Of a stretch of DNA of 64,000 nucleotides, positions 52,868 to 63,334 are shown in pieces. The notes beneath the pieces were generated by a model that worked only from the letters and a program-made list of their open reading frames with translations, was not told where the DNA came from and searched no databases. Numbering within the stretch: position 1 is the first letter of the stretch; each line of letters begins with the position of its first letter. The stretch is taken from contig NZ_JACLCP010000004.1 in the NCBI RefSeq assembly GCF_014243395.1, forward strand, positions 1-64,000, given 5' to 3'. The position numbers were made by a program, and so were the translations under genes. The stretch comes from Winogradskyella flava. GTDB taxonomy: Bacteria > Bacteroidota > Bacteroidia > Flavobacteriales > Flavobacteriaceae.

Positions 52868-53230
52868 ATGAGCAAAAAAACATTGGTGCTTGGTGCATCG
52901 CTTAAGGCAGAGCGTTATTCTAATATTGCAATAAACAGACTCCGTAAATATAACCATGGGGTAAAGGCCTTTGGATTAAAACCTGGAGAAGTAAACGATG
53001 TAGAAATCGATACCGAGTTGATGCCTTATGAAGATATTGATACCGTAACCTTATATTTAAATCCTAAGCGACAAGAACCATATTACGATTATATCATTGG
53101 ATTACATCCAAAACGAGTGATATTTAATCCGGGTACAGAAAATCCTGAATTCTATAATCTACTCAAACAGCATAATATTGAATTTGAAGTCGCTTGTACT
53201 TTAGTTTTATTAGGAACTGGTCAGTATTAA
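52868..53230 (+). CDS. CoA-binding domain protein (YccU-like)
   Basis: 120 residues: TLVLGASLKAERYSNIAINR, VKAFGLKPGEV, DTVTLYLNPKRQEPYYDYII, RVIFNPGTENPEF. A single Rossmann-type CoA-binding domain as in YccU. Role unknown. Confidence 0.85.
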   Translation: MSKKTLVLGASLKAERYSNIAINRLRKYNHGVKAFGLKPGEVNDVEIDTELMPYEDIDTVTLYLNPKRQEPYYDYIIGLHPKRVIFNPGTENPEFYNLLKQHNIEFEVACTLVLLGTGQY

Positions 53231-53264
53231 TACCATCTTCGATTTTTTAGGCGTCCTAGTTGTT

Positions 53265-54758
53265 TTATGATGCTTGTGAAAATCCTTCACTACTTGCAGT
53301 ACTAGACTTGGTTGATATCAATAACAAGCCTATAAAGGTAATAAAGCCGTTAAGAATTAAAATCTCCCAATGAAATTGATATGTCCCAATTACAGATTCA
53401 GGTAAAAGGGTAATGGCATAACTAATAGCAATAGAAAGTAAGGCAATAATCCATGCGTATTTGTCTTTAATGTTACGTTTGGTTAAAATTCCGAAAGTAA
53501 ATAGACCTAGTAGTGGTCCATAAGTAAAGGTGGCAAACTTAAATAAATTGCTAACTACATTTCCATCTAGGTAGTTGAAGATTATTACAACAATTACAAG
53601 CACCACAGAAACACCGACATGTACCTTTTTTCGTAGTGGTTTTTGTTCTTCTTTAGGTCGTTTTTCAATATTTAAAAAATCTACAGAAAAGGACGTTGTT
53701 AAGGATGTTAGCGCGCTATCTGCGCTAGAATATGCTGCCGCAATTAAGCCAATAATAAAAATAACGGCTAGTGGTTTTCCAAGCCCTTGGTTCATTGCGA
53801 TCTCTGGAAATAATAAATCTGTACGTACACGACCATCAACCTTCGGAATTTCAACTCCAAATTGTTCAGCATAAATAAAAAGCAAAGCGCCTAATGATAA
53901 AAATGCAAAGTTTACGATGACTAAAAGCACAGACATACTTATCATATTTTTTTGTGCGTCCTTATCGGTTTTACAGGTTAGGTTCTTTTGCATCATATCT
54001 TGGTCGAGACCGGTCATGGCAATTGTAATGAAAATTCCTCCAAGAAAATATTTCCAGAAATATTGTTTAGAGTTAATGTCATCAAAAAAGAAAATTTGAC
54101 CTTTTTCAGCAAAAGCATCGGAATTTAAAAACTCAACATAGGACCAGTCCAATTTTTGATTTATCAGATAAATGGCTAATCCAACTGCGGTTAGCATAGC
54201 CAAGGTCTGTAATGTGTCGGTCCAAATAATGGTTTTTATTCCACCTTTAAAAGTATATATCCATATCAATAAAATAGAAATAACTACGGTGGCCCAAAAC
54301 GGTATTCCCATTTGTTCAAAAACAATGTATTGCATAGCCAGCGCTACCAAAAACAGCCTAAATGATGCACCAGTAACTCGTGATAATAAAAAGAAAAAAG
54401 CACCAGTTTTGTAACTCACAATGCCAAAGCGCTGTTCTAAATATTGATAAATCGAAGTAATATTAAGTTTGTAGTAAAGTGGTAATAATACAAAAGCGAT
54501 AACAAAATACCCGACAAAAAAACCAAGTACGCCTTGCATATAGGCAAATTCTTCACCACCAATCAATCCAGGCACGGAAATAAATGTTACACCAGAAAGT
54601 GAAGCGCCAATCATACCAAAGGCAACCAAGTACCAAGGTGCAGATTTATTGGCCTTAAAAAAAGCGGCATTGGTGTCTTCTTTACCTGTGAAATATGAGA
54701 TGAGTACTAGGACTCCAAAGTAACCTGCAATTAAAATTAATATAGATGTAGGACTCAT
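53265..54758 (-). CDS. Sodium:solute symporter (SSS family)
   Basis: 497 residues from ATG 54758; an ATG at 54800 gives 14 more residues and abuts the divergent gene. About 13 membrane helices. SSS signatures: [26 protein letters not shown], the Na-site region [16 protein letters not shown], and [20 protein letters not shown]. Family members carry sugars, amino acids, sialic acid or vitamins with sodium; substrate not predictable. Confidence 0.9.
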   Translation of the reverse strand: MSPTSILILIAGYFGVLVLISYFTGKEDTNAAFFKANKSAPWYLVAFGMIGASLSGVTFISVPGLIGGEEFAYMQGVLGFFVGYFVIAFVLLPLYYKLNITSIYQYLEQRFGIVSYKTGAFFFLLSRVTGASFRLFLVALAMQYIVFEQMGIPFWATVVISILLIWIYTFKGGIKTIIWTDTLQTLAMLTAVGLAIYLINQKLDWSYVEFLNSDAFAEKGQIFFFDDINSKQYFWKYFLGGIFITIAMTGLDQDMMQKNLTCKTDKDAQKNMISMSVLLVIVNFAFLSLGALLFIYAEQFGVEIPKVDGRVRTDLLFPEIAMNQGLGKPLAVIFIIGLIAAAYSSADSALTSLTTSFSVDFLNIEKRPKEEQKPLRKKVHVGVSVVLVIVVIIFNYLDGNVVSNLFKFATFTYGPLLGLFTFGILTKRNIKDKYAWIIALLSIAISYAITLLPESVIGTYQFHWEILILNGFITFIGLLLISTKSSTASSEGFSQAS

Positions 54759-54795
54759 ATTGGCACATTTTAAAAGAATTAGTTTCGAAAAATAG

Positions 54796-54803
54796 TACAT
54801 TTG
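54796..54803 (+). promoter_or_regulatory. -7 box TACATTTG
   Basis: TAnnTTTG match 30 bp before ATG 54834; it supports that start over the TTG at 54801. Confidence 0.4.
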
Positions 54804-54833
54804 AAAAAAAAGAGCTATTTAAATTACATTTTT

Positions 54834-57371
54834 ATGAAAAAGAATATCCTACTATTCATCTTTTCCATGTTTACGTTTTGTGCATTAGCCCAAGATCATA
54901 AACGACTGATTGCTGAGGGCACTTACACTGTTGAATATATTGTAGAGATCGCTGAGCGGCATTTCGATTCTGTTGGTCGAGGACGCGGAACAGGTTATAA
55001 ACCTTTTAAGCGTTGGCAATATTTTGCAGAGCGTGCCATGGATGAGACTGGAAAATTAAAAACACCAGAATTTTACTATAATGAATTGGAAAATTATAGT
55101 GCGAGAATAAATGATGAGGGTTTAGTAGCCAGAACTACGGTGGGCACCTGGGAAGAAATGGGACCAACGTATTGGAATGCCTCTTCTGGTTGGAATCCAG
55201 GAGTGGGTCGTATAACTGCTTTAGCTGTAGATGACAATGACCTTAATCATATCATTGTAGGGAGTCATACAGGTGGTGTGTGGAAGAGTATTAATGGAGG
55301 TGCTTCTTGGTCGGTTATGACTGATAATCTGGCAAATATTGATGTCTATGCTTTAGCTATAGACCCAGTAAATAATTCGACTTATTATTGGGGCTCAAGA
55401 GGTGGTTCTATATTTAAGTCAATAGATAGCGGAGCAACTTGGACATTGCATAGTACGTTACCGAGCGGAAGAATAAATAGAATTCTAATTGATCCAACAA
55501 ATACTTCAAAAATGTATGCCAGTTCAGAAGGTCAAGGACTATATAAGTCTTTAGATGGTGGAGCCACATGGAATTCAATATATATTATCCCAACAGGTAA
55601 TGGTTATGATTTTGAATTTAAGCCAGGTGATATGAATGTTGTATATGCTTCAGGAGAAGACTTCTATGTGTCGACAGATGCAGGCAATACCTTTACGAGA
55701 ATAGATGGTACGGGGGAAAATGAATTTGGTTCTGGTCCAAAGATGATAGGTGTGTCTCCTGATGATCCTAATGTGGTTTATGTATTAGAAGCGTCTAGTG
55801 GAGTTTTTGGTGCACTTTATGTTTCAACGGACAGTGGCAATACTTTTACAAAAAGAACTCACACGCAAAATTTCTTTGGATATGCTACTAACGGGAATGA
55901 TGCTTTAGGTCAGGCGCCACGAGATATGGACATTACTGTGAATCCTAATGATGTTAATGATGTGCATATAGCAGGTATTAATACGTGGCGGTCTATTAAT
56001 GGAGGTTTAAGTTTTAATATTACATCGCAATGGGTACCTGGAGATGCTGCTAACCTTGGTATAGGCTATTGCCATGCCGATGTAGATATCATGCATTTCG
56101 CAGGTTCAGGAGCCAATATTAAACTTTTTGTGGGTACAGATGGTGGTATCTTCAAGGCGGATGATCCAACAGTGGTGAATTCTAGTTATTATACGGACCT
56201 AACTCCTGGTCTAGGTATTAGACAATTTTATAGGATTGGCATCAGTCAAACCGATCCTGTTGTTGTTACTGGCGGTTCACAAGATAATGGAACCTCTACC
56301 TTAAGGGAAGATGGCAATTGGACTGATTGGCTCGGCGCTGATGGCATGGAGGGTTTTGTGGATAAAAATGATCCCTCGGTAATGTATGGAACAACTCAAT
56401 TTGGATCTTTATATAGAACGCAATACAGTCTTTTTGGAAGTAACTTATCTAACTTGGTACAACCAGATGGAAAGGGAGGTCAAAATAGTTGGAATTGGGT
56501 AGTGCCTTTTGAACAAGATCCAATCGTTCAAAACACAATTTATGTAGCTTTTGATCAAGTTTACAAATCGACTGATTCAGGAAATTCTTGGACATCTATA
56601 TCTCAAAATTTTGCAGCGGATATAGACCACTTTAAAGTAGCGCCTTCGAACAATCAAACAATGTATTTGGCCATCAATGATGCTTTTTGGTTTACTAAAA
56701 ATGGCGGTGCTTCATGGACATTATCATCTTTAAATTCAAATGGTAGTTGGATCAATGAAATAGCAATTCACCCATCAGACGCAAATAAAGTAGCTGTTGC
56801 TGTTAATGGCAGTCAAAAGGTTTATCTAAGCACGGATGGTGGTGTCTCTTGGAATTCGATACGATGGGATTTGCCTAATTTCTCTGCCCAAGCTTTGGCA
56901 TGGCATGATAATGGAGAGGATGGATTGTATGTTGGTATGAACTATGGTGTATATTATACCGATAATGATTTAGGTAATACTTGGGTGCCTTTTAACAACG
57001 GTTTGCCAAATGTAAGAATTAATGAATTGGAAATAAATACGGCAGACAATAGGATATATGCAGCTACTTTTGGTAGAGGCTTATGGAGATCTGAAGTATA
57101 CAATGAAAATTTGAGTGTTAACAATTTTGAATTTAATGATTTCTCAATGTATCCAAACCCTGCAGCAAATGAAGTCAATCTAAAATGGAATACTATTGAA
57201 GATGTTAGCGTACGAATGTACGACGCACAGGGTAAAATTATCTTTTATGGAAAGAATATCAATTTATTTAATGGCTATAGAGTAGATGTATCTTCATTCG
57301 ATACTGGCATTTATTTTGTAAAACTAAACAGCAGTAAAGGTGAAATCACTAAAAAACTCATTTTAAAATAA
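54834..57371 (+). CDS. Secreted beta-propeller protein with T9SS type A sorting domain
   Basis: 845 residues. Signal peptide (FIFSMFTFCALAQ). A large region (about 110-750) of sortilin/BNR-like propeller blades: repeated SxDxGxTW motifs such as SINGGASWSVM, SIDSGATWTLH, SLDGGATWNSI, STDSGNTFTKR, STDSGNSWTSI, STDGGVSWNSI. The last 85 residues are the type A sorting domain (FSMYPNPAANEVNLKW, ending GEITKKLILK). Exported through the type IX system; a glycosidase or binding role is possible, but no catalytic residues can be named. Confidence 0.9.
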   Translation: MKKNILLFIFSMFTFCALAQDHKRLIAEGTYTVEYIVEIAERHFDSVGRGRGTGYKPFKRWQYFAERAMDETGKLKTPEFYYNELENYSARINDEGLVARTTVGTWEEMGPTYWNASSGWNPGVGRITALAVDDNDLNHIIVGSHTGGVWKSINGGASWSVMTDNLANIDVYALAIDPVNNSTYYWGSRGGSIFKSIDSGATWTLHSTLPSGRINRILIDPTNTSKMYASSEGQGLYKSLDGGATWNSIYIIPTGNGYDFEFKPGDMNVVYASGEDFYVSTDAGNTFTRIDGTGENEFGSGPKMIGVSPDDPNVVYVLEASSGVFGALYVSTDSGNTFTKRTHTQNFFGYATNGNDALGQAPRDMDITVNPNDVNDVHIAGINTWRSINGGLSFNITSQWVPGDAANLGIGYCHADVDIMHFAGSGANIKLFVGTDGGIFKADDPTVVNSSYYTDLTPGLGIRQFYRIGISQTDPVVVTGGSQDNGTSTLREDGNWTDWLGADGMEGFVDKNDPSVMYGTTQFGSLYRTQYSLFGSNLSNLVQPDGKGGQNSWNWVVPFEQDPIVQNTIYVAFDQVYKSTDSGNSWTSISQNFAADIDHFKVAPSNNQTMYLAINDAFWFTKNGGASWTLSSLNSNGSWINEIAIHPSDANKVAVAVNGSQKVYLSTDGGVSWNSIRWDLPNFSAQALAWHDNGEDGLYVGMNYGVYYTDNDLGNTWVPFNNGLPNVRINELEINTADNRIYAATFGRGLWRSEVYNENLSVNNFEFNDFSMYPNPAANEVNLKWNTIEDVSVRMYDAQGKIIFYGKNINLFNGYRVDVSSFDTGIYFVKLNSSKGEITKKLILK

Positions 57372-57392
57372 ATATTGACAAATCTATTGGAT

Positions 57393-57423
57393 AGCCCAAT
57401 TGTAAATGATTTACAGTTGGGCT
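57393..57423 (+). terminator. Terminator after the propeller gene
   Basis: 14-bp stem AGCCCAATTGTAAA/TTTACAGTTGGGCT with one G-T pair and a 3-base loop, then TCTTTAT. Confidence 0.75.
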
Positions 57424-57456
57424 TCTTTATGTTCAAAATTCAGTAACTTCGCAGCT

Positions 57457-58074
57457 ATGGAATTTTCATCGAAGCTTCTGGAAAACGCAGTAAACGAAAT
57501 GGCGCAATTACCAGGTATAGGTAAGCGTACTGCTTTGAGATTGGTACTGCATTTATTGCGACAGCCAGAGCATCAAACGTTTCAATTATCTGAAGCATTA
57601 TCTAAAGTTAGAGCAGAAATCAACTTTTGTAAATCTTGTCATAATATTAGCGACAAGGTGTTATGCGAAATTTGTTCAAACACCAATCGTAATGAAGAAT
57701 TAATTTGTGTGGTTGAGGATATAAGAGATGTCATGGCCATTGAAAATACCAGTTCTTTTAGAGGCTTATACCATGTATTAGGTGGCAAAATATCTCCTAT
57801 GGACGGTATTGGCCCGCAAGATTTGAATATTAACTCTTTGGTCGAAAAAGTTAAAACGGGAAAAGTCAAGGAACTTATTTTTGCCATGAGTCCAACCATG
57901 GAGGGCGATACCACCAACTTTTACATCTTTAGGCAAATACAAGACCATAATGTGGCTATGTCGACTATAGCAAGAGGTGTTGCTGCCGGAAACGAATTGG
58001 AATATACCGACGAGATTACATTGGGTCGCAGTATTATTGATCGTGTACCTTTTGAAGCTTCATTAAAATCTTAA
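57457..58074 (+). CDS. recR: Recombination protein RecR
   Basis: 205 residues from ATG 57457. Helix-hairpin-helix ([15 protein letters not shown]), zinc finger C58, C61, C70, C73 (FCKSCHN, LCEIC), Toprim segment ([29 protein letters not shown]) and [12 protein letters not shown]. With RecF/RecO it loads RecA at single-strand gaps. Full length. Confidence 0.96.
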   Translation: MEFSSKLLENAVNEMAQLPGIGKRTALRLVLHLLRQPEHQTFQLSEALSKVRAEINFCKSCHNISDKVLCEICSNTNRNEELICVVEDIRDVMAIENTSSFRGLYHVLGGKISPMDGIGPQDLNINSLVEKVKTGKVKELIFAMSPTMEGDTTNFYIFRQIQDHNVAMSTIARGVAAGNELEYTDEITLGRSIIDRVPFEASLKS

Positions 58075-58081
58075 GCTTATT

Positions 58082-59179
58082 TTGAAGCTATCCATAGTCA
58101 TACTGAATTACAATGTGCGTTACTTTTTAGAGCTTTGCTTAAAAAGTGTTGAAGCTGCTATTAAAGACATTGATGCTGAAATCATAGTTGTGGATAATAA
58201 CTCGCCAGATGATAGTTGTACTATGGTAAAGCACCTGTTCCCAAATGTCGTTTTAGTTAAGAATAAAGTGAACTCTGGCTTTTCAAAAGGAAATAACATG
58301 GGAGTTGCTAAGGCCAAAGGCGAGTACTTATGCATTCTCAATCCAGATACTGTAGTTGCAGAAGATACATTCAGAAGAGTTTTGAGCTTTGCAGAGTCCA
58401 AATTAGATTTAGGTGCTGTTGGCTGCCAGCTTATTGATGGTCGTGGTAAGTTTCTCCCAGAAAGTAAACGGGAAATACCAACAGCAAGAATTGCTTTTCA
58501 GAAGTTAAAGGGTAAAACGGATAATTATTACAATAATACCTTGGGTATTGATGATATAGGAAAGACAGATATTTTAGTTGGAGCTTTCATGCTTTTAAAA
58601 AAGACAGTTTATGATCAAGTTCATGGTTTCGATGAGGATTACTTTATGTACGGAGAGGATGTGGATTTATCCTATAAAATCCTAAAAGCAGGCTATTCCA
58701 ACTATTATTATGGAGAGACTACAATCATTCACTATAAAGGTGAAAGTACCATAAAAGATAAGGTATATGCCAAGCGCTTTTATGGTGCTATGGAAATTTT
58801 TTACAGAAAGCATTTTAAAAAAAATGTTCTAACCTCGCTATTTGTAAAGTTAGGCGTAAAATTAGCTGCTTTAAGAGGGGGGAATACTGTAAATGAAGAA
58901 CTTAATTTTAATGAAACAATAGTAGTATCAGATAGTATACCAAATTCACTAGAGGCGCACTTAAAACCACCAATCACTTTAGTTTCAGATTTAAAAGATA
59001 TAACCCAGAACGTACAGGTTATCTTGGATTTAAATTACCTTAGTTATAGGTCAATAATAGATTTTATGAAGCATAATAACGCTTCCACGCAGAATTCATA
59101 TCGAATATTGCTAAAAAATAGTAATTTTATCCTTGGAAGCGACAGCAGCGTCAATAGAGGAGAGATACTTCTTTATTGA
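58082..59179 (+). CDS. Family 2 glycosyltransferase
   Basis: 365 residues from a TTG (KLSIVILNYNVRYFLELCL), 7 bp after recR. GT2 motifs: IIVVDNNSPDD, NKVNSGFSKGNNMG, YLCILNPDTVV (DxD-type), then GAFMLLKKTVYDQV, GFDEDYFMYGEDVDLSYKI. This is the rhamnosyltransferase-like layout of cytoplasmic GT2 enzymes that build surface glycans. The C-terminal 100 residues are a separate part without membrane helices. Confidence 0.9.
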   Translation: MKLSIVILNYNVRYFLELCLKSVEAAIKDIDAEIIVVDNNSPDDSCTMVKHLFPNVVLVKNKVNSGFSKGNNMGVAKAKGEYLCILNPDTVVAEDTFRRVLSFAESKLDLGAVGCQLIDGRGKFLPESKREIPTARIAFQKLKGKTDNYYNNTLGIDDIGKTDILVGAFMLLKKTVYDQVHGFDEDYFMYGEDVDLSYKILKAGYSNYYYGETTIIHYKGESTIKDKVYAKRFYGAMEIFYRKHFKKNVLTSLFVKLGVKLAALRGGNTVNEELNFNETIVVSDSIPNSLEAHLKPPITLVSDLKDITQNVQVILDLNYLSYRSIIDFMKHNNASTQNSYRILLKNSNFILGSDSSVNRGEILLY

Positions 59180-59222
59180 ATATTTACTTGAATAAAAATC
59201 AATAAATCAAGCTAATTTTTAT

Positions 59223-59230
59223 TAATTTTG
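59223..59230 (+). promoter_or_regulatory. -7 box TAATTTTG
   Basis: TAnnTTTG match 37 bp before ATG 59268; no clear -33 element. Confidence 0.35.
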
Positions 59231-59267
59231 CACTGAATTAGCGAATTAAGACCTTCAAATTATAGAT

Positions 59268-60662
59268 ATGGCAAAGTTTGAACTTAAGTTACCTAAAATG
59301 GGTGAAAGTGTTGCAGAAGCAACTATAACATCGTGGCTTAAAGATGTGGGAGACACTATCGAGGCTGACGAAGCCGTTTTAGAAATTGCGACAGATAAGG
59401 TAGATAGTGAAGTGCCAAGTGAGGTAGATGGTGTCTTGGTAGAGAAGCTATTTGAGGTTGATGATATTGTACAAGTGGGTCAAACCATTGCTGTCATAGA
59501 AATAGAGGGCGAAGAAGCCAGTACAGAAGCTCCTGCACCTAAGGAAGAACCAGTCGTTGCCCAAGAAGCACCTAAGCAAGTCGCTGAAGTCGCTCAAACA
59601 GTGGTTGCTGCGAAAGAAAGTGTCGCGCCGATTGTGTCATCTGGAGAACGTTTTTATTCACCTCTAGTGAGGAATATTGCTAAGCAAGAGGGTGTTTCAC
59701 AATCAGAACTCGATAGCATTCCTGGTACAGGGAAAGATGGTCGCGTGACCAAAAACGATATTAAAAGCTATTTGCAATCCCGTAGTTCTGCTCCAGCAGA
59801 AAGTGCTCCAAAAGCTGAACCTGTGCAAGTAGAAAAGCCTGTTGCACCAACTTTAGAAACTGAATCTAGTTCAAATGCACAGCAAGTAGAAGCAAAGGTA
59901 GAGAAACCAAAGACTCAAGAAAGACCGAGTCCTGAGCCAATTATGGCTTCAGGTGATGATGAGATCATTGAAATGACCAGAATGGGTAAGCTTATTGCCA
60001 AGCATATGGTTGATTCCGTTCAAACCTCTGCACATGTACAATCCTTTATAGAAGCAGATGTTACCAATATTTGGGATTGGAGAAATAAGCATAAAGAAAG
60101 CTTTAAAAATAGAGAGGGAGAAAACCTGACATTTACGCCAATATTCTTGGAAGCTGTTGTAAAAGCTTTGAGGGAATTTCCTATGATGAATATTTCCGTG
60201 CAAGGTGATAGCATTGTAAAAAAGAAACATATCAATTTAGGCATGGCGGCTGCCTTACCCGATGGTAATCTTATTGTCCCGGTCATAAAGGATGCAGACC
60301 AGCTTAACTTATTTGGACTAGCTAAAAAGGTGAATGATCTAGCGAATAGAGCACGTTTGGGACAACTAAAACCAGACGAAATACAAGATGGGACCTATAC
60401 TGTAACCAATGTGGGAACTTTTGGAAGTATTATGGGAACTCCTATTATCAATCAACCACAAGTAGGTATACTAGCTCTTGGCGCTATCAGAAAAGTGCCT
60501 GCTGTTATAGAATCACCTCAAGGGGACTTTATTGGTATACGCTATAAGATGTTCTTATCACATTCTTATGACCATCGCGTAGTTAACGGTGCTTTAGGTG
60601 GGCAATTTGTAAAAGCTGTAAAGGATTATTTGGAAGCTTGGGACTTAAATCGAGAGATTTAG
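59268..60662 (+). CDS. 2-oxo acid dehydrogenase E2 (lipoyl acyltransferase)
   Basis: 464 residues. Lipoyl domain with K44 (IATDKVDSEVPS), Pro/Ala/Glu-rich linker, E3-binding domain (YSPLVRNIAKQEGVSQSEL, GKDGRVTKNDI), second linker, then the catalytic domain with TVTNVGTFGS and SHSYDHRVVNGALGG. His436 is in place, but the usual HxxxDG reads HxxxNG (N440). Likely the branched-chain or a general 2-oxo acid complex rather than pyruvate; the E1 and E3 genes are not adjacent. Confidence 0.9.
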   Translation: MAKFELKLPKMGESVAEATITSWLKDVGDTIEADEAVLEIATDKVDSEVPSEVDGVLVEKLFEVDDIVQVGQTIAVIEIEGEEASTEAPAPKEEPVVAQEAPKQVAEVAQTVVAAKESVAPIVSSGERFYSPLVRNIAKQEGVSQSELDSIPGTGKDGRVTKNDIKSYLQSRSSAPAESAPKAEPVQVEKPVAPTLETESSSNAQQVEAKVEKPKTQERPSPEPIMASGDDEIIEMTRMGKLIAKHMVDSVQTSAHVQSFIEADVTNIWDWRNKHKESFKNREGENLTFTPIFLEAVVKALREFPMMNISVQGDSIVKKKHINLGMAAALPDGNLIVPVIKDADQLNLFGLAKKVNDLANRARLGQLKPDEIQDGTYTVTNVGTFGSIMGTPIINQPQVGILALGAIRKVPAVIESPQGDFIGIRYKMFLSHSYDHRVVNGALGGQFVKAVKDYLEAWDLNREI

Positions 60663-60686
60663 TTTAAATAAGTCTCGTAATATTAT

Positions 60687-60716
60687 AAAGCACAATCCTA
60701 CTGATTGTGCTTTTTT
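60687..60716 (+). terminator. Terminator after the E2 gene
   Basis: 11-bp perfect stem AAAGCACAATC/GATTGTGCTTT, 5-base loop, T-run on the plus strand. It touches the stop of the convergent gene at 60715. Confidence 0.8.
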
Positions 60717-61794
60717 AGTCTTTAGCGAATCCGTCCCACCGTCTCATGTATTCAATAAATATAGCACTTAATCCCTCTGATTTTAAATGTTCAACAGATA
60801 CTGGATTAGGGATTGGGGCAAAATCAATGTCATCAATTACTCGTTTGGGAAAATCATGATGTAAGATGCCTGAACGTCCAATAGTTACGAAATCAACACC
60901 AGCATCAAGAACATTTTTTACATCTTGTCCAGTTCTGATATTGCCAGCGACCGTTAATTTAACTTCCTTAAAGTCAAGTCGAAGTACATGCTCTAAGAGA
61001 CTCATGTTACTGTTGGGATATTCTTCGTGTGTTTTAAAGCAATCCCAAAGCGAGAAGTCTAAAAAGTCTATGCATCCATCATCTATGAGTTTTTGACTTA
61101 TTTCTTTAATCTCTGACAGTTTCATTCCAAAGCGTTCAGGCGATAGTCGAATTCCTAAAAGGAAATCTTTGCCACAGGTTTCTCTAATACCTTTGATAAT
61201 TTCAAAAATTATTCTAGATCTGTTTTCAAGAGAACCACCATATGCGTCATTTCGTTGGTTGATTTTGGAACTTAAGAACTGGGTAAGAATATAGCCGTGC
61301 GCACCATGAACTTCAACACCATCGTAACCACATTTTTGTGCTCTTACAGCAGCAAAAATGAAGTCATCTCGTAGTTGGTGAACCTCTTCTAAAGATAAAG
61401 CTCTGGCATTATGTTTTTCACTTTTTGATGGGCAAACAGCCTTTTCTTTTATCACTTCAAATGGTGAACGCATACCAGCGTGGTGTAATTGAATAACGGC
61501 AAGACTTCCATAAGACTTAATTGCAGAAACTAGTTTGTTGTGACCATCTATTAAGTTGTCAGAACATATACCTAGCTGTCCGGGAAAACCTTTTCCAATA
61601 GCTTGAACATGAGAAGCGCAAGTCATTACCAATCCAAATCCACCTTTGGCTCGCATTGTTAACCAATTAAACTCTTCATCTGAGAGTTGGCCATTCTCAT
61701 GACTTTGTTGATTGGTTAATGGTGCTAACATAAATCTATTGGGCATATGTGCGCCGCAACTAAATTTTAGTGGGGAATTGATTGGTCTATGCAT
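60715..61794 (-). CDS. NADH:flavin oxidoreductase (Old Yellow Enzyme family)
   Basis: 359 residues, TIM barrel. NRFMLAPLTNQQS at the FMN strand, VIQLHHAGMRSPFEV, the substrate-site GVEVHGAHGYILTQFLSS, GGSLENRSRIIFEI and GVDFVTIGRSGILHHDFP. Cytoplasmic ene-reductase for alpha,beta-unsaturated carbonyls; real substrate unknown. Confidence 0.92.
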   Translation of the reverse strand: MHRPINSPLKFSCGAHMPNRFMLAPLTNQQSHENGQLSDEEFNWLTMRAKGGFGLVMTCASHVQAIGKGFPGQLGICSDNLIDGHNKLVSAIKSYGSLAVIQLHHAGMRSPFEVIKEKAVCPSKSEKHNARALSLEEVHQLRDDFIFAAVRAQKCGYDGVEVHGAHGYILTQFLSSKINQRNDAYGGSLENRSRIIFEIIKGIRETCGKDFLLGIRLSPERFGMKLSEIKEISQKLIDDGCIDFLDFSLWDCFKTHEEYPNSNMSLLEHVLRLDFKEVKLTVAGNIRTGQDVKNVLDAGVDFVTIGRSGILHHDFPKRVIDDIDFAPIPNPVSVEHLKSEGLSAIFIEYMRRWDGFAKD

Positions 61795-61869
61795 TTTATC
61801 TAATTAGAAGTAATAAGTGTTGTGCAAATTAATATCAATTAAATGCTAAATGAAATGTTAGACAAGAAA

Positions 61870-62409
61870 TTATTGTCTTTCTAACTTCATATAAAAAAAT
61901 GGAAACCATTTTTCCCCATCAAAAGAATATTCTCCTTTTTCTTCCCATACGCCTTCTGTTGTGAAGTCTTCCCTAAAGCGTATGGTGCCTCCACGCTCAT
62001 CCTTAAATGACCACTCTAATTGTTTTTCTCCAATTAATCTTAATTCATTCTCCATTTTATCTCCAGTTGATGAAAATGAGAGCATGGTTATGGCATCGAG
62101 GTCTTCGTTAAATGAAATAATGCCAAAGGCATCATGGATTACTTTTTTAGTTTCAGGGTTTATAGAGTCTTTCGCATGACCCAGTCCATCAATAACAAGA
62201 ATTCTATCAGCATTCTTGGATTTGATAATTTCTGATTGGGAGAATTCTTTTTTCTCCCTATTAATAAAAATCCATCCATTACCTTTCCAGGAACCTTTCA
62301 TGAAATTAAGTTGGGCAACTGATTTTAATGTGTCTCTAAATGTTTCATTATTTTGGGAATGCCCCAAAAACGTTAACGTTATTAGCAAAGAGAGTAAAAT
62401 ATTTTTCAT
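61870..62409 (-). CDS. Exported DUF1579-like beta-barrel protein
   Basis: 179 residues from ATG 62409 (NILLSLLITLTFLGHSQ signal); an earlier TTG is less likely. LNFMKGSWKGNGWIF, AFGIISFNEDLDAITMLSF, ENELRLIGEKQLEWSF and a C-terminal FFYMKLER fit the small barrel proteins of the DUF1579/heme-binding-like kind. Function unknown. Confidence 0.75.
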   Translation of the reverse strand: MKNILLSLLITLTFLGHSQNNETFRDTLKSVAQLNFMKGSWKGNGWIFINREKKEFSQSEIIKSKNADRILVIDGLGHAKDSINPETKKVIHDAFGIISFNEDLDAITMLSFSSTGDKMENELRLIGEKQLEWSFKDERGGTIRFREDFTTEGVWEEKGEYSFDGEKWFPFFYMKLERQ

Positions 62410-62473
62410 AATTAAAATTTTAACCAATTTAATTCAATAGTGGATATCAATATTGTAAAATTGCGTCAACATA

Positions 62474-63232
62474 TCAGATTTTGATTTCCATGGATCTCAG
62501 GTAGCTTTCAAAGTCGGTGTGCGTTCTATTCATTCTCTTTTTGAAATCATTAATAAAATGAGATTGATCAAAATAGTTATGCTTAAGGATTGTGTCCAAT
62601 TTGTTTTCAGAAGTTTTTAAGAAATCTTCCCAAATTTTTCGCTGCCTAATATTACTCTGGTATTGCCTCATGGTTAGACCAACAACTTGTTTGAATTTTT
62701 TTTGAATTACTCGTATTGAATACGGAAGTTCTTCAGTAATCATGGCAACAGATTTCCCTTTTGAAAGCTCTAGACAAATATATTTTATCAAGCTGTTTTG
62801 AAGAATTTCGATTTGATTGAACAATTCAAACAATCTCGTTTCAATCACTTTTAGAGTATCTGAGTTTTTTAAATTAGTGTATACTAAATCATTGAAATGA
62901 TTTTCAATTTCAGTTGGAGCGGCACAAGTTGTGTTTAATAATTGCATTTTCTTTAGGGTTGGCATTTCAAAGTATATCCATGGGTGTAATCTTATACCCA
63001 GGAATATCGATCCCTTAAAAACAGCTTGTTGAAACTTTTGGGAGTGAGGCCCAAGAATTCTTACACCTTTGTACTGAGGTTTGTTGATTAGTACAATGGA
63101 TATACTGCTATCAGGAATAGTTTCGTGGAGAATTGGTTCTTGCCACTCTTCATTAACTTCTATTTCAAACATCCAAAAATTAAGAATGAAATTCTGTAAG
63201 TTTAGGGAAGGGATATACTCAAAATATTTCAT
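62474..63232 (-). CDS. AraC family transcriptional regulator
   Basis: 252 residues. N-terminal sensing domain (SLNLQNFILNFWMFEIEV, FKGSIFLGIRLHPWIYF) like DUF6597. C-terminal AraC helix-turn-helix (SIRVIQKKFKQVVGLTMRQY, HNYFDQSHFINDFKKR). May control the exported protein next to it. Confidence 0.88.
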   Translation of the reverse strand: MKYFEYIPSLNLQNFILNFWMFEIEVNEEWQEPILHETIPDSSISIVLINKPQYKGVRILGPHSQKFQQAVFKGSIFLGIRLHPWIYFEMPTLKKMQLLNTTCAAPTEIENHFNDLVYTNLKNSDTLKVIETRLFELFNQIEILQNSLIKYICLELSKGKSVAMITEELPYSIRVIQKKFKQVVGLTMRQYQSNIRQRKIWEDFLKTSENKLDTILKHNYFDQSHFINDFKKRMNRTHTDFESYLRSMEIKI

Positions 63233-63310
63233 CTATTAATTATTGCTGATATGCTTAAATATAAGTTTTTGTTTTCTAAACTTATAAAAGTAGATTAATC
63301 TAAATCTACC

Positions 63311-63318
63311 TACCTTTG
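63311..63318 (+). promoter_or_regulatory. -7 box TACCTTTG
   Basis: TAnnTTTG match 17 bp before ATG 63335. Confidence 0.4.
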
Positions 63319-63334
63319 CACAAATCAATAACGC

